Assembly: GCA_022702545.1 (NCBI GenBank)
Contig: JAHRBC010000001.1
Coordinates: 1,054,001 to 1,118,000, forward strand
DNA: 64,000 nt
Direction: 5' to 3'
Source of the DNA: Phycomyces nitens
Lineage: Eukaryota > Mucoromycota > Mucoromycetes > Mucorales > Phycomycetaceae
Shown here: piece by piece, positions 1 through 11,400 of the stretch
Layout of the letters: every line of letters starts with the position of its first letter
Position numbering within the stretch: the first letter of the stretch is position 1
Notes under the pieces: model-generated
The model's database searches: none
What the model saw: the letters and a program-made list of their open reading frames with translations, nothing else
Told to the model about the DNA's origin: nothing
Position numbers and translations under genes: made by a program

Positions 1-339
1 TTGGCTTGGTTTGTAATGCTTATACGTGCGTATATACAGATTGATATCCATCCTGCCCCTACCATTGAATGCACTGTATTCGAAGGAGACATGGGTGATA
101 GTGATCCATCTCTTCTAGAGTGTCGATTTGTAATAAGTGAGACTGGATACCGCTTCATTCGCCTGGAAAGTAAGCACGACATGGACTTTGCGTATGAGGT
201 CTATGATTTTTCATTCAGTGCCAGAGTCAAGAAGGACACAAATGGACAACTTCTTGATATTGGAATCGATGACGGTGTCGTGTTTGTTGAAGAGCGAGAG
301 GAATACAACCCTTATCTAGATAATACCACCGATCGATAG
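1..339 (+). CDS. 3' end of an unidentified gene (last exon)
   Basis: The frame is open from the window edge to a TAG at 337-339, but the first 40 bases look like intron sequence ending in tatatacag. The last exon therefore probably starts at base 41 with IDIHPAPTIECTVF and codes for about 99 residues. The visible protein is acidic, with alternating hydrophobic stretches such as CRFVISETGYRFIRLES, and ends in an EEREEYNPYLD tail. I do not recognise the family. The gene is cut by the window, so neither its start nor its length can be judged. Confidence 0.6.
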   Translation: MAWFVMLIRAYIQIDIHPAPTIECTVFEGDMGDSDPSLLECRFVISETGYRFIRLESKHDMDFAYEVYDFSFSARVKKDTNGQLLDIGIDDGVVFVEEREEYNPYLDNTTDR

Positions 340-2015
340 ATGTATATTTTCCCTGTTATCTCATCCCTTATCCTATATTAGTTTTTTTTTGTATTTCTTC
401 TCTTAGAGCGAACGCCAGTGTCTGATATTCTACACACACACACACACACACACACACAATCAGTCTGAGTGATCCGGTTAACTCGTCTATTTAGGCTTTC
501 GGTTGCCTAAAGAGCTAATACCCGTTTAATTATCTTGAGTATTGTATTGGGAACATAATTGATAGTGCTTTGGGTACATTGAAACGCAAATGTCATGTAG
601 ATATAAAGACAAAAACAAGGAAAAGAAATGGGCTAAATGAATGTCCAATACAGATGAGTGATATTTGATTGATTGGAGAATACTTGATGCGTAACTGAGT
701 AGATAGGTTTAATACTAAAGTGTAGAGTAAACATTTGCATTAGTATATGGGCGTATTTGATTTTTTTTTTTAAAAAAAAACAATGAGAAACCCCGGATAT
801 TTTCCATAGACAGCTGTGCATTAGGTTAAAAGTGTTCTTTTACGAGTAAATCGGATTTGCTGTACTTGATAAATATATCTACTTTATAAAACTTATGAAT
901 AAAACAGCTGGCTTGGATATATACCACAACAAAATCCAAAGGATACTTTTAGTTTGAACTATCAACCTATAGTACCTACTGATAATAATCTTCTTTGAAG
1001 TCAATCTTGTTATAAATAATACTGGAAAATACATTTTAAAAAAAAAACATTATAAAAAAAGTTATAGTAATCTCTATATCTTTCTCAAACAGAAAAGACG
1101 CTACACTTAAGATTTTGTGCGATAAAATTCAGTTGGGCCGTAGATATAGAGTAGGTCATTTTTAACAAATTCAAACTGTTGATGTACTTTTTTTATTTAT
1201 TATTAAAATACTTACATGTTAAACCATGTCAAAAAATAAAGTCGGTAGACTTGGTTGTTTATAGCCATTTACAGGCTGATATTTACCTTGGAACATTTCT
1301 GCAGTATCCTCTTGTGCCAAACACAGTGACGAAAAGGAATACATGTGTCTATTTTTACTTTATATTCTTTGTAACCTACATACTCTAATGGCATAACTTA
1401 AAGTTATATATGCTATAAAAACATGTGTCTGCAAATTCAATAGTCCTGGTAGCTTGCCAAATTCTTGGAAATAAACATGTATGAGGGTGGTGTTATGTAT
1501 ACTATAATTACATGGGTAGTAATAATAATAATGAAAAAACCAGTCGGACTATATAGAAACACTCAACCTGCCTAGGAACCTCAAATCTATTAAACATTGA
1601 CTGGATTTGTTCAAGAACATTTGTAAAAGATTGGAGTCAATCAAACCTTCATTATAACATAGCCATAAAGTCCATTATCCAAAAAGCACACCTATATAAA
1701 GCTATATAGAAGGAGGGCCTTGTAATATATAATTTCAATTCCTACCAGACACCTTTTTAAACGCAAGACAAGAATCGACATTTCTGTACATTTTGGATCA
1801 GTATCATATCTCAAAGAGCTCCAGGACGAAATTTGAATGGCCTTTGCACTTGCGACAACAAATAACGCGTGGGTTCCAATACGTGTAAAATCAATTGCTC
1901 TACATATAGAGATTTCTCAAGCTGTGAAGTTTATTCAAAGTGGTATTTTGGGCGCGTAAAACATCCCACGTACGACTCGTTTTCCTGTTTTTTTTTAGTG
2001 AATTGTAATGAATAG
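340..2015. other. Intergenic region, AT-rich
   Basis: It lies between two genes that converge here (plus-strand end at 339, minus-strand end at 2016). It holds a CA dinucleotide run at 432-458 and several A/T homopolymers. Short ORFs in it have no recognisable composition or motif. I see nothing else. Confidence 0.6.
432..458. repeat. CA dinucleotide microsatellite
   Basis: An uninterrupted run of about 13 AC units lies about 95 bases downstream of the stop of the first gene, probably within or just beyond its 3' UTR. Confidence 0.9.
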
Positions 2016-2966
2016 TTAATTATTGTTCTTGCAGACATCAGATTGATCAGATATTGCGTCGACTGGAGGGCTATAATGTTGCTTTTGTGAATTTAAAGCG
2101 TCTGTCGAAAAGAAGGTGTTTTCATTGGAGTCTCGAAGGTTTGATTTGTTTGGACATCGTTCTTGAGGACTGTCTTCATTGTCGTTGTCCTGTAAAAAGG
2201 TTGATTCAGAATCTGGTGCCGAATCTGTGTGGAACAAAAGGGGATCTGATGTGCTACTGGCCATTGACAGTTGGTCTGTGCACAGGATAGAGAACATGGG
2301 ATCAGAGCAAGTGTTTTTATCAGCGAGAGGAGTTGATGTACATGGGGTGTTTTTGGACAGTGTCGAGTATGGCTTGGTGGTGCGGGATAGACCTTGGGAT
2401 TTACAGATAGAAGTAGGTTGGTGGGTTGGTGCTTGGCGGTTTCGTTTGAGGTCTGTTATTGAAGCCTGGTCAATACTGGTAATTTTATACTTGTGACTAT
2501 CGGTAGTGTGTTTGGCGGATAATTTGTTGGATGGTTTTGATAGTTGTTTTAAAGGAGCTGGTGACAAGGATCCCAATGTTCGCTTTTGGAATTGAGATGA
2601 TTTGTTTTGTGCGAGGTTTGATCCTAATGATAGGGAATTTGATCCAATTGTCTGTTTGTCTTTGCGTACAGAAGCTGATGTCGAGGGTTCATCTCTCCAG
2701 ACTTTTATTTGAGAGCCAGTAGGAATAGGTCTTCCAGATGGAGGTCGTAATGGTACACCAATATTCGGGCCAATGTCTTTGAGCGGTGATCGCAACTGTC
2801 CACCTAATCTTTTGTCTCTTGGTTTTTGTCGTACATGTTCAGTTTCGTCTATTGTATTTTCGTCTGTACGTTTTCGTGGCTCCTTTATAGGGATAGCACT
2901 CTTTTCAAAATATTGAGTTATCTTTGCGTTTACCAGATGATGGGCTTCCTGGATTGGAGTGCTCAT
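2016..2966 (-). CDS. Disordered protein with PIP-box-like and D-box-like motifs
   Basis: This single-exon ORF encodes 316 residues rich in Ser, Pro, Thr and Lys, with no folded domain that I recognise. Near the N-terminus NAKITQYF (about residues 13-20) resembles the PCNA-binding PIP box (usually Q-x-x-hydrophobic-x-x-aromatic-aromatic), with Asn in the Gln position. At about residues 59-68, RSPLKDIGPN resembles the APC/C destruction box (R-x-x-L, then acidic, hydrophobic and Asn). A basic stretch follows, then low-complexity sequence to the C-terminus. The motif pair suggests a cell-cycle-regulated chromatin or replication protein, such as a securin or PCNA-associated factor. That is inference. 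The start at 2966 is the first ATG of the frame, and no intron is needed. Confidence 0.7.
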   Translation of the reverse strand: MSTPIQEAHHLVNAKITQYFEKSAIPIKEPRKRTDENTIDETEHVRQKPRDKRLGGQLRSPLKDIGPNIGVPLRPPSGRPIPTGSQIKVWRDEPSTSASVRKDKQTIGSNSLSLGSNLAQNKSSQFQKRTLGSLSPAPLKQLSKPSNKLSAKHTTDSHKYKITSIDQASITDLKRNRQAPTHQPTSICKSQGLSRTTKPYSTLSKNTPCTSTPLADKNTCSDPMFSILCTDQLSMASSTSDPLLFHTDSAPDSESTFLQDNDNEDSPQERCPNKSNLRDSNENTFFSTDALNSQKQHYSPPVDAISDQSDVCKNNN

Positions 2967-3511
2967 GTCAATGTCAATCTGGTTTTAAGCTAAGGTTTAT
3001 TTAATATCCAGGAGACACACCAGGCAGATGCGATTATACCAAGACTGGAGGACAGTCACTGTTGTTCAAACCGCGTTTATGTCAACGTCAGTCTTTTTGG
3101 CTCTGGATAATATAGTACATTTCTACTTCAAATCTGGACATTGGTATTTTTTTTTGTGTGGGCGAATTTAAATTTAAACCCAGACAATTTTCTTGCCTTT
3201 TTTGGACAAAATGAAAATAAAATTGCAGGTCGTTACAACTCCAATCCTTGCTGCATCTACCTGTTACTTTATTATATATATTATATATTATAAAACGCCG
3301 CACACCAGTTTTTCTCCCTTTATTTGTACATACGATATTATTATCGTCTTGGAAAGATATAAAGACATGCTATAGGCGTATATATATATATATTAGATAC
3401 ATGGCTATTAGAAAATGAGCATATATAAAAGCTCCTTTCCATGTATGCTGGTTTTTATTATTATTATTATTTTGTTTCAACTGATTAGATTTCTATAGTT
3501 TATATATTTAA
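2967..3511. other. Intergenic region
   Basis: It lies upstream of the minus-strand PIP/D-box gene and beyond the stop of the RSPRY1-like gene. It holds TA-rich microsatellite-like stretches (around 3270-3290 and 3380-3400) and a short ATT run near 3460. No gene is supported. Confidence 0.5.
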
Positions 3512-6500
3512 CTAGGCAATAAGGGTTACTTGACTATCCGCTTCACATAATGTTGATGAGTCAATTGTCACTCTTCTCGTTATATCAGCCCTACAGAGAG
3601 GACTAGACGCAGAAATTATAAGCATTAGAGATTAACAGCATGTTTATAGAGTACCCCCAATAAAAAAAAAAGAAAATTACCATATCTCCAAAAACTTTGC
3701 GCATTCTTTACCTACGCCTCCATGGCGGCAGGGCATAAAGAGAATGTTCTTTGGCTCACTAAAGCAAATGGTACACAGAGGTCCATCCCAATCATCTTCA
3801 CTCTCCTGGTTTTCTATATTCTCATTATCCAAATCAGACGATGAAAGACTACTGCTGCTGATATTCTCTGGCAAACATCTATTGAGACCGCCACTCTTTT
3901 GTTGAAGGTCTGGTGTTGGAGGACGGTACAATGACCTTGACATGAGTGCACCCTGGTTTCGCTTTATGTACCCATTAACGCGTCGTCTAAAAGCCTTGTC
4001 TGGTCTTCCCGAATCGTTCATGCCCTTGAACTTTGTTCGCAGAGGAGGAGGAAACATCCATGGCCGATCACCAAAATTCAAAAGAGCATGCTGATGTGTT
4101 GTCATGCTTATGGCAGGATAGAGACCAAGACACTTTACTGTCTTTGGCTGCGGCGAAGAAGTCTTTAGCTCAGACAACGACCTAAAAGCCCTGCTTTTAC
4201 ATGGTCTTCCTGAGTTCAAAGATACTGAATTGTTTTGGGGGAGGTCGACGAGGACATTATTGCTTGTCACTGGAGAATCAGTGTCTGTTGGCCAGTTGGG
4301 GCGTTCAAATTCAATTGTCAGACCTATATCACGCCCGTTGATAAAGAATGAACAGAGCCCGTTGTCGAGGTCCAAGAAACTTCCAACAACATCACCAGCC
4401 TTGCAACGTCTCTTCTTTCTGGTGGGAGGATATACAGCAGATCCATTAGCCTAGAATTTCAGGAAAGTTTAGTTGAAACGGCTGGATAATAATAATAATA
4501 TTAATAGTTAGATCTTACCCATACTGCGGTACGGTAAGTATCAAATGCAAATCCATTCTATAGGAAACAAATAAATGTCAATATAGCCAAAAGTCAAATC
4601 AACAAAGATACCTACGCAATCATCACCAACTCCATGCCCTTCCTCAGGTGAGAAGCGACAATTCTTTGTGGCCCAGCCAATTTGCATTATTCCACCACTT
4701 AGAAGGAGAGTTTCATAGTACCACTTTCCAGTCTTGACAGAGGCTGTACCTCTGACAGATTCAAAGTTTGGACGGTCGTTTCGAATCTATTATCAGGATT
4801 GATAAGCAATGTTATACAAAAAAAGGGGGGGTACATCTCTCTCTATATAAAAACCTCTAGACAGTTGCCGCCTATCTTTAGGTGGGGTGTGCAATCAAAC
4901 GGATTCATCATGATATTCAAAGTAGATATGTTCCAAGAGCACATTGCAGGTAAGACCTAGTATAAATCATCAAGATAATATTAGAATTCCAAAACACATG
5001 GATTGGCAGGTATGTATACACTTCATACCTTTCTCTCGGATTCATCCAGGGCGCTCGCTAAATAATTAAGATTTTAGATACATTCTCTGTATATCCTTGT
5101 AGCAAACATACCAAAAATATTGTCAAAGGACCACCGAGCACAATGGGCAAGCTGCGAATACTTTATCCATGATTCACGCAAAGGACCTTCTGGTGGAATG
5201 GATCCTCTATCAAAACAATATGTTGCCGAGAACAAAGGCTTGTTGGCTTTGGAACTTTCAGATTCCCTAGCCATTTTGGCCAATTTTGAACCCTGCGAGC
5301 TAGGGACAGGATAGGGCGACGAAAAAGTATCTTTGAGAATCGGTTTGCTGGCGTCCTTTTTGTAGATATCATTTGGAGTCTGTGGTCTCAGAAAAGAACC
5401 GACTTCTTCGGGTGGTCTATTTGGATTATCGTCGTCTCTCAAGCAATAATCGTCATCTCTGAGCGCTGTATTGATGCTTTCAGAAGAGGGCCCATCCTTT
5501 TTAGAGTGAGGATTCCCGACAAAAAATTTGGTCAAATTGACTCTTGCTCCAGAAAAGGTACTGAGACATTGTTTTAATGTACGTGTTAATTTATCAGCAT
5601 TATTCGGGGCATTCTTTGAGCTCGGTGAAGGTCCTGGTGAAAGAGGAAGATGTGCAGTTTCCGAACCGATCTTTCTTGTAAAATTTGAATCGACCTCATA
5701 CAAGGATTTCTCGTAAATGTGCTGACAGGCGTCTTCGCATTCACGGATGACAGAGAGCAAGATAGAACAGACATCGGCTTTGTGATTCAAGATGGCTTTC
5801 TTGATCCCACCTATAATAATAAAATTAATTAAACTCGTACTTTACACATACACAACAACAACAACAACAAAAAACTAAGCGGTTTTACCAGTGATTGCAA
5901 ACTTTTCAAGTGCAAGTAGAGTAAAGAGGCGAACTTTAAGGTCTTCCTCTGGATCTGCCAGTAGTTGGAACAATAGTTCTCCAACCTCTTCTTTCCATAT
6001 AGAAAGACACATATCTCCTGCAAATTTCTCAGCTAAAAGTGACCATATGATAGTCGCATTTAGCTTTGAGGTGGTATTAGCACTCTTTCCTTTGGCTGAA
6101 TCAGATCTTGTGCTAGTACGATTCGCTTTTCTCCAACGAGATGGCAATGGAGAGGTTGGTTCTTGGTCGGTGTTTGAATCCGTAACCAGGGAGCTGGATC
6201 GATCATATCCAGATATAAGGGTCATCATATAGTGGTGTATGCGCCGTGGTGGTTTCAATTGAGAAATGATGACGGGTGAAACGAGAAACATCGTGCTCTT
6301 TGAGTGCAGTGAAGCGCGGTCAATTATATGACTAAGGAAGGCTAAAGAAACCGGACTTTCTGGACTAAGAGAATTCACCATGGTAGATATAAATGCGATA
6401 TAACCCGAGCCTATCCAATGAATCTAAAACATTAACCTGTGTACAAACCGAGTAACGTTATGTCCATTTCTTACTGTCACACGCCAGGCCAAAAAGAGTC

Positions 6501-6784
6501 TCAAGAGATTGGACCATTTGCCTTTCACGATCATACTGTGAAAGCGAAGGCAGTCTAAACCCTTCTTCCTCTGCGCCAACTGGACGAGGAGGTTGTTGGG
6601 TCTGTCGTGCTTCTTGAAAAGGGTTATTTACACGCCTACGCCCTATAGAAACACGGCGTGTGGTCTCTTGAGTACTTTCATCCACCTGGTTTTGGGCAAT
6701 AGTGATGACTTTCTTCCAAGATCGCTCGATAGTCCGAGTTAGACGGACGCTTATCGTAGGAAGAGCACCGTCGATACTGGACAT
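3512..6784 (-). CDS. RSPRY1-like SPRY plus RING-finger protein
   Basis: Nine exons join cleanly: 6475-6784, 5889-6410, 5112-5810, 5029-5057, 4855-4956, 4616-4786, 4519-4557, 3681-4450 and 3512-3602. They sum to 2733 nt (910 aa). The N-terminal third contains the LALEKFAITG-type segment typical of animal RSPRY1. A SPRY domain follows at roughly residues 525-665 (NPFDCTPHLKIGG, KTGKWYYETLL, HGVGDDCNGFAFD, then SFFINGRDIGL). A C-terminal RING lies at about 845-885 (CTICF, PCRH, CPLCR). The last exon is essential because it supplies CPLCR; without it the RING looks truncated. RSPRY1 proteins are putative E3 ubiquitin ligases. In the RING, the Cys normally found four residues after the CxH His is Gly (HGGVGKEC). 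Introns are 54-78 nt. Confidence 0.9.
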
Positions 6785-8474
6785 TGAGTTGGCGAAGACT
6801 TCTCCGTCAAGAATGAATAAAATAGATATCGATTAAGTTGGCTGTAGTAGGCTTTTTGTCGACTGGTTGTAGTTTCAGTGGTTTGCAAATAGGAACAGTG
6901 ATGAGCAACGACAAATATTTTCTGCAGGGATCTTCTAGAGACAGAAATACGTATAGTATAAACGTATTTGTGTGGAAGAAGGATCAAAACATAAATAAAA
7001 ATAAATAAACAAAATAAATAGATAGCCAAAGGTTGACTTGTCACTGAAAGGTGCCCAGTTTAAAAAGGGCCGACAAATGTCTTAATGTCATGGAAAATAT
7101 ATTGCATAATTATGGATGACCGGGGCTCAATTGTGAAATGATATGCTAATCAATAAAACAATTTTGTTTGTTTGTCAGTGATGCAATTTAGTCCTTGTCT
7201 TTGAACCTATTGCACTTGTTATCAAAGACCTCTGGGATTTCCTGAAACTGTCGCAAAGGACTTGTTTGCCAAACATAGTGTTGATACCAAAGTTATTAAT
7301 TCAATGTCATCAAGAAGCATTTTTGGGCTAAATTTGGGTGGAGCCAGATAAATGAGACATTTAAAGAAATAGGCTCGCTTTTATAAGGTATTTACGTCTA
7401 GATAAAGCAGTTTCAATATGTAAAAAGCACATAAAAGGTGACAACTATATATTTATATATCAGGGTGTTCGCAGAGCTTCATGGCATTAAAAAAATGGGA
7501 TATTTCACCTATCTATTGGCACAACTGACATTTAAACCCTGGTATTTTTTGGCATTTAGCCCACCACGGTCTGGTTTGACCTATTGCGTAAAATAACCTA
7601 GGATCACAAACATGCTTCATTAGGTAGATGTAGATTATCAGACTACGATAAGCATGGGTGGCTTTAATGGTCAATACCAATCAATGTATGATTTCAAAAT
7701 ATGCATATATGAATATCCGGCAAATATGCTTTCAAGACGAAACAATCGCGGAGGTATACTTGGGTTTTACAGGTCTTAAAAAAATCTTTATCAAGGAAAA
7801 CAGCCCATATTTTATAACATGGCGTGCTCGAGACATTCAAAAAGTCATCCCTACGAACTACCCAAAGTTTGTAATCACAAATAAGCTTTACGTCGATCCA
7901 ACCAAGCGCTGTCTGTAATATTCATATGGATTCAAACGATCATCAAACAATCCAATCATAATGTTTGTAAAATGATTGTGTATTAGTAAAGTGATAAAGT
8001 ATTTACAGTTGAGCAATAATAATAATAGTAATAATAATAATAGTATCTAACACTACCAAAAATCTATTTACAGCAATGCCCTTTTAATTAGAAAACATAA
8101 TACAAATAAGAAATTCCATGTCTCATCACTTTCGACCGGATCCTTATGTAGATTCTACAGCGTTTTCTTTGCGATCATTACAAAACGAGGTTCAAGGCTT
8201 TTCAGCCTGTAGCTCAACGCGACCAAAGACGATGATTAAGGACCAGATGTGTTTGATCACTACTATGGTTAGTAAACTCACAGGGTAATAACGGCTCCAA
8301 TATACAGAGAAAAAGGCTATTATCGCATCAATGTTTGCCATTCGGGGGTTTATAGAAGGTTTAGAGTAATTGTGCTGTATCAGTTCCCACCAGGGGATCT
8401 GTATGCTTTATGGTATAAAACACATTATATTCGTATGTTCCAAATAGCCACCGTGCTTTCCTTTTTTTTCATTT
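6785..8474. other. Intergenic region upstream of the RSPRY1-like gene
   Basis: It lies between two minus-strand genes. The part next to 6785 should hold the RSPRY1-like promoter. Apart from the weak ORF at 7658-7918 and an AAT-type repeat near 8015-8045 I see nothing supportable. Confidence 0.5.
7658..7918 (+). CDS. Small hypothetical ORF, doubtful
   Basis: An 86-codon ORF starts MALMVNTNQCMISKYAY and ends DPTKRCL. Its composition is more protein-like than most random ORFs here, with mixed charged and aromatic residues and no homopolymer translation. It has no recognisable domain and no clear promoter, and it stands alone between two minus-strand genes. It may be a real small gene, an exon remnant or chance. 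Confidence 0.2.
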   Translation: MALMVNTNQCMISKYAYMNIRQICFQDETIAEVYLGFTGLKKIFIKENSPYFITWRARDIQKVIPTNYPKFVITNKLYVDPTKRCL

Positions 8475-11400
8475 TTAGCGGTAACTTCGTCGGGAAGATC
8501 TTGAAGGACTTTCCTCAGCTCTACGTTCATTATGATATCCAGGCCGTCTCCGGCCCAATCGATCACGCACACTGCGGGAACTCGGATCATCCATCATATA
8601 TACTTGCCGCCGCCCTTCTTCAGATTCAGCTCCATTCCACCCATTATCCGATGGGTAAAAATTCTCATTTTCATTATGGAAATTGTCATAGCCTTCTTGT
8701 TGAGAATAATAATGATCTTGTGAGAACCCTGCGGCGGCCATGCTTGCAGGCATTGTAGGCAAGTCTCTCCAACCAGGAGATTCTACTGGGGATCGTTCAA
8801 TAGACCATCTGCGATACTGAGAATATTCAAGTTCGACCTCGTTATGAGGCCCATAGTCAATAGGTTGAGGCTCAGTTACTGGGAAACTGGCCCTCTGGGG
8901 AGGCACAATAGTGAATCTGCTTGGTCTGATATTTTGCATTTCGCCTTCATATATGTTATTCATAATCCCAAGTACATCTGGTCTCACGGCAGGTCCCATA
9001 TGCATACCAAGCCTTGGGTCTGGGACTCTCATGTTAAGCATACGAGGATCATGACCCATATTCTCATTTGGTTGCATATCAAATATCCTCTTGGCATACA
9101 TCCGATGTCTTTGGTCATTTTCAATATTATCAAAGGAGATATTTCGCAAGCCAGGAGGTATTTGTTGAAAAGCACCGTTCATATCTTGAGGGTAACCACG
9201 CCAGCCATCCCGAAGTTCTGGCCGGAGACCTGGCTGAACACCACCATATTGAACATGTCTAATATCAGGCATACCATGTCTTGTATCAACTCGTGGGTAC
9301 TCATTGGGAATAATAGGTGCTGGTTGTTGTGATGCTTGCTCACAGGGAGAAAAGCTCGGAGAGTATGCACTGCCTTCAGATGGCGGAGAAACATATGCGC
9401 GGTTTCTTGGAGGAGACACGCTTTGAAGGTGTTGTTGGTAAATTTCACTTTCTGCCATCCCTCTACCATGTATATCATGACCTTGCCAAGGAGCTCTAGA
9501 TACTTGATTCCGGTGAACATCAAAGGTTTCTGAATGAGAAGAAGGAGTATTATAATACCCTTCTGCATTGCGAGCATGATTCCCTTGAGGATTTTTTTGA
9601 AGTGGAGATGCATTTCTGGCTTTATGCTCACTGGTATCTTTGGCATCAGTCTCATCATTAGCAAGCTTTGCTTTCTTGGATCCCTGTGGAATTTTGGATA
9701 CAGTTGTGGTGGGGTTTGGATGTGCGTCCTCATTTTTTTGTATTGGCTCTATCGGTTCTAATGATTGTCTAGGAGTGCTTTGGGTAGACGAGGCAAGACT
9801 CACAGAACTGGTATCTGCTGGTTTGTCATGATATATTTTGGGGATATTTGATTCTTTGGCTGTATCAGGGTAAGGATCTTGGGCCTCTGAAGTATCCGAA
9901 GCATGCGAATCATTTGAAGATTGCGAATCATTTGAACCGTGCGAGCCATCTGAACTATGTGGAGCATCTGAACTGTGTGGAGCCTTTGAAGATTGCAACA
10001 TATTTTCCGCATTTTCCTTGGGTTGGTTGGGACCTTGGATATCTTTATCCTCTTTATCATAAGAGGGTACCGTTTCTTTTGGTGTTTCTTGGGACACTTG
10101 GTCATTAGAAGAGTCGGGCGAGATTGTGGATGATTCGGCCAGTCGTTTAGGCAAAGGTGTCGAGTCGGGATTTTTCTCAACTGGCCTTTTCCACACACTC
10201 TTCTTGGTCTCTGTATTATAATAGTATACTTTGCCTATACTCGAGGTAATGGCCTTCCAAGGATGCGGTAGTTTTATGTTTGCAGCCTGTGGATCTGGGT
10301 TGGAAGGCTTCTCTTTTGTAGTCTGGCCCAAGGTACTGAGTGCTTCGCGTCGGCTACTTTGCTGTGATGGACTGGCTTCCTTGCTTTGGATGGGTTCTGC
10401 AGATAAAGACCCATTTGTGTGTAAATCTTGTCGAGCTCGTTTATTATTTTGGAGTATTGGTGATAGAGAGTGGCTGGAATGTGGTTTGTCAAGATGCTTA
10501 TGGGAAATGTCTGAGATGCCATCATTTTCTGCTGCCAAACAAGCAGTCCTTTTCTTGGGATGGGCTTCATCAGGGACCTTGATAGGCGCGGCCACTGGAT
10601 CGGATTTGCTGGATGTTGGAGACGAGGTAATATTCTTTCCACGTATATCAGTATGAGGTGATTTTGCTGGTTTGGATGGTGCAGATAACCTGGGGTCAGT
10701 GGGTGGTAGGATAGTATTCTTGTTTGTCGTAGTTTGGTGCAGGTCCCACGAAAGGACTCTTGAATCCTTTACAAGCTTGTCAATGTCAGAGAGGGAGGGT
10801 ATGGATACGGGAGTGTTTGTGTAGCTTGTTTTTGAAACGTAGGTTTGAGATATAGCAAGATTTGGTCTTTTATCGTGTTCAATTGTTTTTGGGGTACTCT
10901 TGAAAGGAGCCGATCTTTTAGCCATTTGGCGCCCCATGGTCTTTGGAAGAGAGTCTTGGGATGTGGGCGTATTATCCTTTGAATTGGATTCTCTTTCATA
11001 TTCAACTGCACTCGGACTAGAGTTGCTCTGAGAACCGCTTTCTGATGTTTTCGAAGAAAGGTTTAGCCCAATGGTTGCTGCGGCTTCGTCTCTGGGATAA
11101 TATTTTTCTTGACGAATGGTTGAATTGGATTTTACGCGAGAGGCTGTGGGTGTAGATTGTAAATGAACCTCTGCCTTGATAAAAGGTACTGGTGGGAAGT
11201 CTTTGGCAATCTCTGGTAGCTCATCATCTGTATCCATACTCCAATCTGGTGGCGTAATACTAGCTTCCCTGCTTTCAGCAGCATCAAAAAGAACCTTGAT
11301 CACGCCTTCTTTATCATGAGACCGGGCTATTGCATTTCGTGGCGTAGAAGTTGGTGCTTTGGCGGGTTTCTGGTTTGGATCTTTTGAACGTGGTTCTGAT

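Noticed and set aside
432..458. CA run as a regulatory element
   Set aside because: It is a plain microsatellite with nothing beside it to suggest function.
3677..3720. A truncated RING in the RSPRY1-like protein
   Set aside because: A GT-AG intron at 3603-3680 leads to a final exon supplying CPLCR and a normal stop at 3512.
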